From an uncultured Collinsella sp. (GTDB lineage Bacteria; Actinomycetota; Coriobacteriia; Coriobacteriales; Coriobacteriaceae), in contig URSO01000066.1 in the NCBI GenBank assembly GCA_900550415.1, positions 1 to 11,511 of the forward strand: 11,511 bases of DNA, written 5' to 3'. A program made the position numbers and the translations under genes. This document shows positions 1 to 4,741 of the stretch, piece after piece. Numbering within the stretch: position 1 is the first letter of the stretch; each line of letters begins with the position of its first letter. The notes beneath the pieces are model-generated. The model was not told where the DNA came from. It saw only the letters and a list, made by a program, of their open reading frames with translations, and did not search any database.

Positions 1-131
1 TGGCCGCGGTCGCAGCCGCACTTCGCACCGGTCAGACCGAGCACCTCGCGCAGATAACGCAGAAGGCTCATTTCCAGGTGCTCGTCCGCCACCTCGTAGG
101 GTTTGGCGTTGATCGTCACCGTAACTGACAT
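1..131 (-). CDS. Molybdenum hydroxylase [2Fe-2S] subunit, N-terminal part (cut by window edge)
   Basis: Only the first 43 codons are visible, read leftwards from an ATG at 129-131. The protein begins MSVTVTINAKPYEV and runs through a segment ending LTGAKCGCDRG. This matches the N-terminal plant-type ferredoxin domain of the small iron-sulfur subunit of xanthine dehydrogenase / CO dehydrogenase / aldehyde oxidoreductases, where the pattern LR..LGLTG.K.GC..G.CGAC opens the first [2Fe-2S] site. Such a subunit passes electrons from a molybdopterin subunit to FAD. A good ribosome site (AAGGGGGA) lies six bases before the ATG. The start overlaps the end of the upstream membrane-protein frame by 16 bases, so the two are probably co-translated. 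The family call is firm. The substrate (xanthine, nicotinate, other purine or N-heterocycle) cannot be told from this fragment, although RidA-type and GMP-synthase sequences next door would fit purine or amine metabolism. Confidence 0.82.
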   Translation of the reverse strand, partial: MSVTVTINAKPYEVADEHLEMSLLRYLREVLGLTGAKCGCDRG

Positions 132-355
132 AAAAATCCCCCTTTTCGTCTGTTTGTTCCGCATGGATACGAACCCATGGATCGCATATGGTTTATTTTC
201 CAGAGGCTGTCTTCCATATCCTCAAAGAATGCGGGATTCTCTTTCTCCAGCTTATGGGTAAGCAGGAAAACGACGACCATCGACACCGCTGAGAAGTACA
301 TACCGATGGAGAAGATGATCATTATGGAGATAAGCTTGGGAGGCTCGATGTCCAT
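116..355 (-). CDS. Small membrane protein, C-terminal part (probably frameshifted from the upstream frame)
   Basis: I do not recognise a family. The frame encodes 79 residues with one strong transmembrane helix (about residues 8-31, LISIMIIFSIGMYFSAVSMV onward) followed by an acidic tail containing EKENPAFFEDMEDSLWKINH. The tail looks like a genuine soluble domain rather than a shadow translation. No Shine-Dalgarno sequence precedes the ATG at 353-355. The frame overlaps another minus-strand frame (322-501), whose last plausible residues end in the same place. One inserted base near 358-362 would join the two into a protein of about 127 residues with two membrane helices. The end overlaps the start of the [2Fe-2S] subunit. 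It may be a small accessory subunit of a transporter or membrane enzyme. That is inference only. Confidence 0.5.
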   Translation of the reverse strand: MDIEPPKLISIMIIFSIGMYFSAVSMVVVFLLTHKLEKENPAFFEDMEDSLWKINHMRSMGSYPCGTNRRKGGFLCQLR

Positions 356-501
356 AACAACATATAAAAGATGTAGCTGATGCTCCGCATCAGTACAAAG
401 CCCAGGATGTTCCGGATGCCTGCGCCGCGGGAGTCGCCGTAGGCCGGGACGCCGGAAATGTTGTACAGAGCGTAACCCCCAGCCTCAGGATCGGCCACCA
501 T
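322..501 (-). CDS. Small membrane protein, N-terminal part (out of frame with the following segment)
   Basis: An ATG at 499-501 starts a 59-residue frame beginning MVADPEAGGYALYNISGVPA, with a weakly hydrophobic helix around IRNILGFVLMRSISYIFYML. A purine-rich stretch (GGGAGGAGAAGGA) lies about 13 bases upstream, which is somewhat far but makes this the only well-placed start in the area. A GTG at 538-540 in the same frame is possible but puts the ribosome site inside the gene. The last residues after YIFYM (LLWTSSLPSLSP) look like out-of-frame sequence, while the other frame continues sensibly as VVMDIEPPKLIS. I therefore think this is the front half of one gene broken by loss of one base. 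Two translationally coupled genes remain possible. No family recognised. Confidence 0.42.
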   Translation of the reverse strand: MVADPEAGGYALYNISGVPAYGDSRGAGIRNILGFVLMRSISYIFYMLLWTSSLPSLSP

Positions 502-548
502 TTTCGGTGTTTTATCCTTCTCCTCCCGAGGGGAGTGCACTTTTGTGT

Positions 549-562
549 ACCGGTATACCGGT
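549..562. promoter_or_regulatory. Perfect 14-bp palindrome ACCGGTATACCGGT, copy 1 (operator candidate)
   Basis: The sequence is its own reverse complement and is repeated exactly at 836-849. This copy lies 48 bases before the leftward start codon at 501, inside the predicted leader of that operon, where a bound protein could act as a roadblock. The regulator is not in the window. Confidence 0.65.
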
Positions 563-576
563 CATAAGACAAAAAA

Positions 577-667
577 CCGTGGACAAAGAGCTGCATCCGT
601 TGCATTTCATTCTTACACGGAGCGCTTCCCGTATCGAAAAACTCAGCGGATCCAGCCGTGTCCACGG
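577..667 (-). promoter_or_regulatory. Possible structured leader closed by a 9-bp inverted repeat
   Basis: CCGTGGACA (577-585) and TGTCCACGG (659-667) are perfect complements. They would close a fold of about 90 bases in the leftward transcript's 5' leader. A smaller stem (ACGG/CCGT around AGCGCT) lies inside, and a GCCGTG-GA-CACGGC palindrome overlaps one arm, so two alternative folds are possible. I do not recognise a known riboswitch class. Confidence 0.3.
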
Positions 668-691
668 CCATGTTTTTGTTGAGTTGATTGA

Positions 692-720
692 ATTATATTC
701 GTATTTTTCGGCAAAGTCAA
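692..720 (-). promoter_or_regulatory. Sigma-70-type promoter for the leftward membrane-protein/[2Fe-2S] operon
   Basis: Read on the minus strand, TTGACT (715-720) and a perfect TATAAT (692-697) are separated by exactly 17 bases. Transcription would begin near 685 and leave a leader of about 180 bases before the ATG at 501, with one copy of the 14-bp palindrome inside that leader. Confidence 0.7.
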
Positions 721-727
721 GCCGGTT

Positions 728-749
728 TTGACAATTTAGCAATTATCAA
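728..749. promoter_or_regulatory. Imperfect inverted repeat between the two divergent promoters
   Basis: TTGACAATT and AATTATCAA flank a 4-base centre (TAGC), giving a dyad of the form TTGA-N14-TCAA. It sits just upstream of the leftward -35 box and about 50 bases upstream of the rightward -35 box. That is the usual place for an activator or shared regulator site. No regulator is identified. Confidence 0.35.
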
Positions 750-799
750 CAGCGCCGCGCCGCCTTTTTCTACTTAACTCACAAAGAGCAACTTTTCTC

Positions 800-828
800 T
801 TGACATTTCCCGGTAAAGCGTGTAGGCT
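800..828 (+). promoter_or_regulatory. Sigma-70-type promoter for the ridA-guaA chimera
   Basis: A perfect -35 box TTGACA (800-805), a 17-base spacer and a weak -10 box TAGGCT (823-828) precede the gene at 903. The predicted start of transcription, near 835, falls at the edge of the second palindrome, so a protein bound there would block initiation. Confidence 0.6.
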
Positions 829-835
829 CAAAATT

Positions 836-849
836 ACCGGTATACCGGT
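836..849. promoter_or_regulatory. Perfect 14-bp palindrome ACCGGTATACCGGT, copy 2 (operator candidate)
   Basis: This is identical to the copy at 549-562. It begins eight bases after the -10 box of the rightward promoter and so overlaps the expected transcription start, the typical position of a repressor operator. Sharing it between divergent units suggests common control of both. Confidence 0.65.
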
Positions 850-902
850 GTGCAAATACGATTAGAATAAGAATTTTATTTTTAGAAAGGGAGTATTGCA
901 AC

Positions 903-1859
903 ATGCTCGAAAAGAAAGTCATTCGCGGCGAAGGGATCAAGGTTCCCGTCCATAAGCTGAACTCCGTCCTCCAGATCGGCGATTACATCATTACCTCCGG
1001 AGTCTCCCCCAAGGACTTCGTCACCAACGAGTGGGCCGTCGGCATGCACGATCAGGCTCTTATGTGCCTGAAGAACATCCAGACCATTCTCGAGACCGCG
1101 GGCGCCACGCTCGAGGATCTCATCTCCATCGAGGTCTATATCAATGACGTGCGCTGGTACAAGGAGTTCAACGATGTCTGGAACGAGTTCTTCGCCGTCG
1201 CCAAGGATCTGGAGACCGACGGCCGTCCGGTGAAGTACCTGGCCCAGGGCACCATCTACCCCGACATCATCGAGTCCGGCGCTCGCAAGACGGGCGGCAA
1301 GACGGCCACCATCAAGAGCCACCACAACCTGATTCCGTTCCCCGAGGGCGTGCACTTCGACCTTATCGAGCCGCTCGATCACTTCTTTAAGGACGAGGTC
1401 CGCGCGCTTGGCCTTGCGCTCGGCCTGCCGGGTCACATCGTGTTCCGTCAGCCCTTCCCGGGCCCGGGTCTTGCCATCCGCATCATCGGTGCGGTCGACA
1501 AGGAGAAGCTCGAGATCCTCAAGAATGCCGACGCCATCGTGCGCGAGGAGCTCGACGCCTATAACCAGCGTCTGTTTGAGCAGACCGGCGAGCGCAACTC
1601 CGAGCACAGCTGCTGGCAGTATTTTGCGGTCCTGCCCGACATCAAGTCCGTTGGCGTTATGGGCGACGAGCGCACCTATCAGCGCCCGATCATCTTGCGC
1701 GCCGTGGAGTCCAGCGACGCCATGACCGCCGACTGGGCCAAGCTGCCCTACGACGTCCTGGCCCGCATCTCCGGCCGCATCGTTGCCGAGGTCCCTGGCG
1801 CCAACCGCGTCTGCTACGACATCACGTCCAAGCCGCCCGCGACGATCGAGTGGGAGTAG
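903..1859 (+). CDS. Chimeric protein: RidA/YjgF N-terminal part fused to GMP synthase C-terminal part
   Basis: The gene encodes 318 residues. Residues 1 to about 98 follow the RidA/YjgF/UK114 imine-deaminase fold, with phrases such as GDYIITSGV, LKNIQTILETAGATLEDL and YINDVRWYKEFNDVWNEFFA. The family's last ~25 residues, including the conserved ARS/ARST arginine, are missing. From about residue 111 (KYLAQGTIYPDIIES) to the end (DITSKPPATIEWE) the sequence is the C-terminal part of GMP synthase GuaA: the end of the ATP-pyrophosphatase domain and the whole dimerisation domain (RQPFPGPGLAIRIIG, DIKSVGVMGDERTY). The glutaminase domain and the SGGVDSS P-loop are absent, so it cannot make GMP as GuaA does. 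A ribosome site (AAAGGGAG) lies about nine bases before the ATG. The reading frame is intact through the junction near 1194-1232, so a stable hybrid may be made, or it may be a remnant. A full guaA must exist elsewhere if the cell makes GMP this way. Confidence 0.85.
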   Translation: MLEKKVIRGEGIKVPVHKLNSVLQIGDYIITSGVSPKDFVTNEWAVGMHDQALMCLKNIQTILETAGATLEDLISIEVYINDVRWYKEFNDVWNEFFAVAKDLETDGRPVKYLAQGTIYPDIIESGARKTGGKTATIKSHHNLIPFPEGVHFDLIEPLDHFFKDEVRALGLALGLPGHIVFRQPFPGPGLAIRIIGAVDKEKLEILKNADAIVREELDAYNQRLFEQTGERNSEHSCWQYFAVLPDIKSVGVMGDERTYQRPIILRAVESSDAMTADWAKLPYDVLARISGRIVAEVPGANRVCYDITSKPPATIEWE

Positions 1860-1974
1860 GCTGATAGGGTTCTGACCTGCATTTTTGAGTGCCGCACTGT
1901 GCCGCTGAGTTTCGTTTCGTACGAGAGTCATGGCAAAGCCGCCAGCGATGTTGGTGAGTAAATACGATAACCGA

Positions 1975-2012
1975 GCCTCCGTTCCCGCGTTGGGACGGAG
2001 GCTTTTTCTTTG
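1975..2012 (+). terminator. Rho-independent terminator after the ridA-guaA chimera
   Basis: GCCTCCGT (1975-1982) pairs with ACGGAGGC (1995-2002), and the stem extends by CCC/GGG across a one-base bulge around the loop GCGTT. TTTTTCTTT follows directly. It lies 115 bases after the stop codon and is the only terminator-like structure before the integrase module. Confidence 0.85.
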
Positions 2013-2017
2013 TCGTT

Positions 2018-2389
2018 TTACTCCCTTTCACCTGCGATTTCGCAATTTACTCCCCCGTGTTTCAAGACGGCAAGGCACGGTGCGGCATTCGGAGGAACGG
2101 GAGTAAGGATTCATCCCAAGTGAGTAGACGCGCGATTTTTGTCTCCGAGAGCCAAACGGGGCCGTTTCGGGGCCTGTGAAACTCAAATCGAACTCAATAG
2201 GCGTTTTTGCGGTCTCCGCACGGCGTTTTCCCAGGTGGTTAATGGGGAGTAAAGAATCTCGCCGCCTCAATGAAAACGGGAGTAACCAGGGGAAATGCCG
2301 CGGCGTGATGCCGCGTGCCGCCGTGTAAGCCACCGCGTCGTTTACTCCCCAGGTGCGCCGGAAATGCCTTGGCATGCAATGGGGAGTAA
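2018..2389. repeat. Cluster of seven exact GGGAGTAA repeats in both orientations
   Basis: Exact copies of GGGAGTAA lie on the plus strand at 2099-2106, 2245-2252, 2278-2285 and 2382-2389, and on the minus strand at 2018-2025, 2047-2054 and 2342-2349. Several extend to GGGGAGTAAA. A near-copy (GGTGAGTAA) is at 1953-1961, and the guaA stop region reads GGGAGTAG at 1852-1859. A random 8-mer would be expected about 0.01 times in this length. Being next to an integrase gene, they could be arm-type integrase sites or remains of attachment cores. No convincing gene is seen from 2013 to 2477. Confidence 0.75.
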
Positions 2390-2390
2390 A
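2341..2390. repeat. Perfect 10-bp inverted repeat with nested hairpin
   Basis: TTTACTCCCC (2341-2350) and GGGGAGTAAA (2381-2390) are exact reverse complements 30 bases apart. Between them ATGCC-TT-GGCAT (2364-2375) forms a second small hairpin. The outer arms are two members of the GGGAGTAA family. Confidence 0.6.
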
Positions 2391-2403
2391 AACTCAGCAT
2401 GCG

Positions 2404-2429
2404 CAGGCCCGAGCGGCGCTCGCCGCCTG
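2404..2429 (-). terminator. GC-rich hairpin downstream of the XRE repressor gene (possible terminator)
   Basis: CAGGC-C-CGAGC (2404-2414) pairs with GCTCG-CC-GCCTG (2418-2429) around a GGC loop, about 50 bases past the repressor stop codon. On the minus strand a run of five T follows only after ~13 bases, so this is not a textbook terminator. Confidence 0.3.
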
Positions 2430-2477
2430 GTCCACCGTCCTGATTCGGTTGCGTTGATCGCGAAATGCGGAGAGCCG

Positions 2478-2891
2478 CTACAGCGAGGCTTTCCAGTCCT
2501 CGTATTCGTCGGCGTCGATCTTGCCGTTTTCGAGCTGCGCGCGCTTCTCTGCCCACAGTTCGATCGCCATCGCGGCTTTGGGCGCGTGCGGCGCCTTGGG
2601 GTTCAGGGAGAGGCCCGTGCCGTCGGCTGCGGGCACGATGCCGAAGGAGTCCTCGAGCCGCACGAGCAGCGACATGAGGTCGCCCGCGGTCTCGACGCCG
2701 TAATCCTTGAGGGCGTTGACGGACACGCCGAGCGCCGCGGAGATGGACTCGAGCAGCTCGGGCTTGACGGCGCGGATGCCGCTCTCGTAATGGCGCACGG
2801 CCCCCTCGGTCAGGCCGACGGCCTCGGCGAGCTGCGCCTGCGTCATGCCGCGCGACTTGCGGTAACGCCTTATGTTCTCGCCTACGGACAT
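2478..2891 (-). CDS. XRE-family transcriptional repressor
   Basis: The protein has 137 residues. Residues about 5-60 form a Cro/CI-type helix-turn-helix (GENIRRYRKSRGMTQAQLAE, then GLTEGAVRHYESGIRAVKPE), the standard DNA-binding fold of phage and integrative-element repressors. The C-terminal part (about 65-137) contains a predicted helical region ending NGKIDADEYEDWKASL and has no visible enzymatic motif. I chose the ATG at 2889-2891 because AGGAGGAGG lies directly upstream and the HTH starts right after it. Extending the frame to 2951 would take the gene through the promoter region. It is divergent from the excisionase/integrase operon, and three GTAC-N6-GTAC sites lie between them, so it most likely represses int/xis and its own gene. 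Those sites as its targets are inference. Confidence 0.85.
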   Translation of the reverse strand: MSVGENIRRYRKSRGMTQAQLAEAVGLTEGAVRHYESGIRAVKPELLESISAALGVSVNALKDYGVETAGDLMSLLVRLEDSFGIVPAADGTGLSLNPKAPHAPKAAMAIELWAEKRAQLENGKIDADEYEDWKASL

Positions 2892-2922
2892 GCGCCCTCC
2901 TCCTGGAAATACGTACCAGCAC

Positions 2923-2951
2923 ATCTTATCAGCGTACGCAAATGTACGCAA
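2923..2951 (-). promoter_or_regulatory. Promoter of the XRE repressor gene
   Basis: On the minus strand TTGCGT (2946-2951) and TAAGAT (2923-2928) are 17 bases apart. The GTAC-N6-GTAC site at 2934-2947 covers most of the spacer and touches the -35 box, as expected for autoregulation. Confidence 0.5.
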
Positions 2952-3012
2952 TTCTATTGACAGTACAGATATGTACGTTTACTCTGAATCTGTAAACCGT
3001 ACGTATCCGTAC
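2934..3012. promoter_or_regulatory. Three GTAC-N6-GTAC operator sites in the repressor/excisionase intergenic region
   Basis: The sites are at 2934-2947 (GTACGCAAATGTAC), 2963-2976 (GTACAGATATGTAC) and 2999-3012 (GTACGTATCCGTAC). The spacing is always exactly six bases, and a lone GTAC half-site lies at 2913-2916. The first covers the repressor promoter, the second fills the spacer of the int promoter, and the third lies in the leader before the excisionase ribosome site. This is the layout of a repressor-controlled switch. Confidence 0.7.
2957..2985 (+). promoter_or_regulatory. Promoter of the excisionase-integrase operon
   Basis: A perfect TTGACA (2957-2962) and TACTCT (2980-2985) are separated by 17 bases. 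The second GTAC-N6-GTAC site occupies 14 of those 17 spacer bases, so occupancy would exclude RNA polymerase. Confidence 0.65.
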
Positions 3013-3031
3013 GCTATTGATGGGAGGAGCC

Positions 3032-3235
3032 ATGGACGAGAAGGTGGCGAAGACGCCGAGGCCGCACATGCTGGACGCCGACGAGGTCGCGGAGCTGCTG
3101 AGGATCAAGAAAGGCAGCGCCTACGAGGTGATCAGGAAGATAAACGCCGAGCAGGAGGCGCGCGGGCGCGTGGTGATCCGCGGGCGTGTTAGAAGCGACG
3201 TCTTCGACTCCCTGTACTTCCCGGAGGTGGACTGA
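3032..3235 (+). CDS. Small HTH protein, probable excisionase (Xis-like)
   Basis: The protein has 67 residues. The core MLDADEVAELLRIKKGSAYE resembles the winged-helix/MerR-like HTH of excisionases and of small regulators encoded beside tyrosine integrases. A basic strand-turn region (GRVVIRGRVRSDVFDSLYFP) follows and would form the wing. Its role would be to bend DNA at the attachment site and favour excision. I chose the ATG at 3032-3034 because GGGAGGAG lies two bases before it. An earlier in-frame ATG at 3017 would put that ribosome site inside the gene. The stop codon is one base from the integrase ATG, so the two are translationally coupled. A plain transcriptional regulator role cannot be excluded, since Xis-type proteins are very diverse. 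Confidence 0.7.
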   Translation: MDEKVAKTPRPHMLDADEVAELLRIKKGSAYEVIRKINAEQEARGRVVIRGRVRSDVFDSLYFPEVD

Positions 3236-3236
3236 C

Positions 3237-4307
3237 ATGCCCGTGTACAAGGATGGCAACAACGGCACGTTCTACGTGCAGTGCTACTACCGCGATGCCC
3301 GCGGCTCGAAGCGCCACAAGACGAAGCGCGGCTTCTCCTCCGAGGTGGAGGCCGCAGTGTGGGAGAGCCAGTTCAAGAGCCTTAACGGCGGGGCCATGGA
3401 CATGACGTTCTCCGAGTTCGTCGAGGTGTACGCCTCCGAGGTGAAGCCGCGCATACGCGAGCACACGTGGATCACCAAGGAGTACATCATCAACGACAAG
3501 CTCGTGCCGTTCTTCGGGGACATGCGCATGTGCGACGTGAGGCCGATCGACGTCATCAGGTGGCAAAACGAGCTCACCGAGCACCGGGACGCCGACGGGA
3601 AGCCCTGGGCACCGACGTACCTGCGCACAGTGAACAACCAGCTCAACGCCATCTTCAACCACGCCGAGCGCTACTACGGCCTCAGCGACAACCCGGTGCG
3701 CAGGGTCGACAAGATAGGCTCGAAGAAGGGCGGCGAGATGCAGTTCTGGACCAAGGACGAGTACCTGAGGTTCAGCGAGGCCGTCATGGACAAGCCTCTC
3801 TCATTCCACGCCTTCGAGCTGCTTTACTGGACGGGCATACGCTGCGGCGAGCTCCTGGCGCTCACGCCGTCCGACTTCATGCTGGAGAGCTCGCGGCTGC
3901 GCATCAACAAGTCGTACCAGAGCCTCAACGGCGTTGACACCGTGACCGACCCCAAGACGCCCAAGTCCGTGCGCACGATCGTCATGCCCGCCTTCCTGCG
4001 CGACGAGATGGCGGACTTCATCGAGATGCGCGACGACGTCGCCCCCGACGAGCGCCTGTTCGCCGTGACCAAGCACTTCCTGGCCCACGAGATGGAGCGC
4101 GGGTGCAAGGCGTCGGGCGTGAAGCGCATCCGCATACACGACATACGCCACAGCCATGTGAGCCTGCTGATAGAGATGGGCTTCTCCGCGCTGGCCATCG
4201 CCGAGCGCATGGGCCACGAGGCGGTGGACATCACCTACCGCTACGCGCACCTGTTCCCCACGAAGCAGGACGAGATGGCCGCCGCGCTCGACGGGGCGAG
4301 GGGGTAA
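3237..4307 (+). CDS. Tyrosine recombinase / integrase
   Basis: The protein has 356 residues, a normal length for phage and ICE integrases. Residues 1-50 are a short basic arm-binding domain (DARGSKRHKTKRGFSSEVEA), about 55-155 the core-binding SAM-like domain and about 170-356 the catalytic domain. Catalytic residues are visible in order: R202 in TGIRCGELLAL, a lysine near 240-243, H301 and R304 in RIHDIRHSHVS, H327 in ERMGHEAV and the nucleophile Y336 in TYRYAHLF. It therefore looks active. The ATG at 3237 follows GGAGG by nine bases and directly succeeds the excisionase stop codon. An upstream extension of the frame would overlap the excisionase gene. It should insert the element at a specific site. 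The neighbouring guaA 3' sequence and the GGGAGTAA repeat cluster are candidate targets or arm sites, but the attachment site cannot be fixed from one end. Confidence 0.95.
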   Translation: MPVYKDGNNGTFYVQCYYRDARGSKRHKTKRGFSSEVEAAVWESQFKSLNGGAMDMTFSEFVEVYASEVKPRIREHTWITKEYIINDKLVPFFGDMRMCDVRPIDVIRWQNELTEHRDADGKPWAPTYLRTVNNQLNAIFNHAERYYGLSDNPVRRVDKIGSKKGGEMQFWTKDEYLRFSEAVMDKPLSFHAFELLYWTGIRCGELLALTPSDFMLESSRLRINKSYQSLNGVDTVTDPKTPKSVRTIVMPAFLRDEMADFIEMRDDVAPDERLFAVTKHFLAHEMERGCKASGVKRIRIHDIRHSHVSLLIEMGFSALAIAERMGHEAVDITYRYAHLFPTKQDEMAAALDGARG

Positions 4308-4312
4308 GAAGG

Positions 4313-4738
4313 ATGCCGTGCGAGAACAGCGCCCGCAAGCGCAGCAAGACGATGGCGTTCCGCTGCACGCCCGAGGAGCGCAAGCTCATATGCGAGATGG
4401 CAGCCTGGAGCGGCATGAACAGGCAGGACTACATCATCGCCAAGCTCACCGATACCCAGGTCGAGGTGAGGCCCTCCGTGAGCGTGCAGAAGGCACTGAG
4501 GGACTCGATGGCGGAATTGGCCAAGGAGGTGCGGCTGGCGGCCTCCTACGGCGAGCTGAGCGAGTCCCTGCAACAGAGAATTGAGCACGTGATGAGGTTC
4601 TTCCTAGCGCTCGGCGAGCCTCTTGACGCGCCGACGGAAGAGACATCGCCACGAACTACGTTTTTGGAAGAGCCGGTTCCATCCGTCATCGATGCGGGTT
4701 CCGACACCGCAAGCATCTTCGAGATGGGACGCAGGTAG
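4313..4738 (+). CDS. Ribbon-helix-helix protein, MobC-like mobilisation accessory factor
   Basis: The protein has 141 residues. Residues about 11-48 (KTMAFRCTPEERKLICEMAA, then SGMNRQDYIIAKL) match the ribbon-helix-helix DNA-binding pattern found in NikA/MobC-type relaxosome proteins of plasmids and ICEs: a short strand, an EER helix, a turn, and a helix with an R-x-x-Y-I motif. Residues 58-100 look helical. The acidic tail carries no motif. It begins five bases after the integrase stop codon and so belongs to that operon. If it is a relaxosome protein it would help a relaxase open an oriT. No relaxase is in the window, so the element may be mobilised in trans or be truncated here. A simple RHH repressor is the main alternative. 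The real start is the ATG at 4313. Longer readings of this frame run back inside the integrase gene. Confidence 0.6.
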   Translation: MPCENSARKRSKTMAFRCTPEERKLICEMAAWSGMNRQDYIIAKLTDTQVEVRPSVSVQKALRDSMAELAKEVRLAASYGELSESLQQRIEHVMRFFLALGEPLDAPTEETSPRTTFLEEPVPSVIDAGSDTASIFEMGRR

Positions 4739-4741
4739 GGC

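Noticed and set aside
507..742. 74- and 76-codon frames in the divergent intergenic region
   Set aside because: They cross the promoter, the palindromes and the inverted repeats, lack ribosome sites and have no protein-like character.
882..1931. 349-codon open frame on the minus strand
   Set aside because: It is antisense to the RidA-GuaA gene, whose protein sequence is clearly recognisable. The antisense product has no recognisable motif.
2028..2375. 115-codon minus-strand frame in the repeat cluster
   Set aside because: There is no ribosome site, the composition is unlike neighbouring genes and it runs through the GGGAGTAA repeats. More likely non-coding.
2018..2389. CRISPR array
   Set aside because: The repeats are only 8-10 bases, occur in both orientations and have irregular spacing, unlike a CRISPR array.
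2239..2922. 227-codon minus-strand frame and a 221-codon plus-strand frame over the repressor
   Set aside because: Both overlap the XRE gene out of frame. The arginine-rich or repetitive products are shadow translations.
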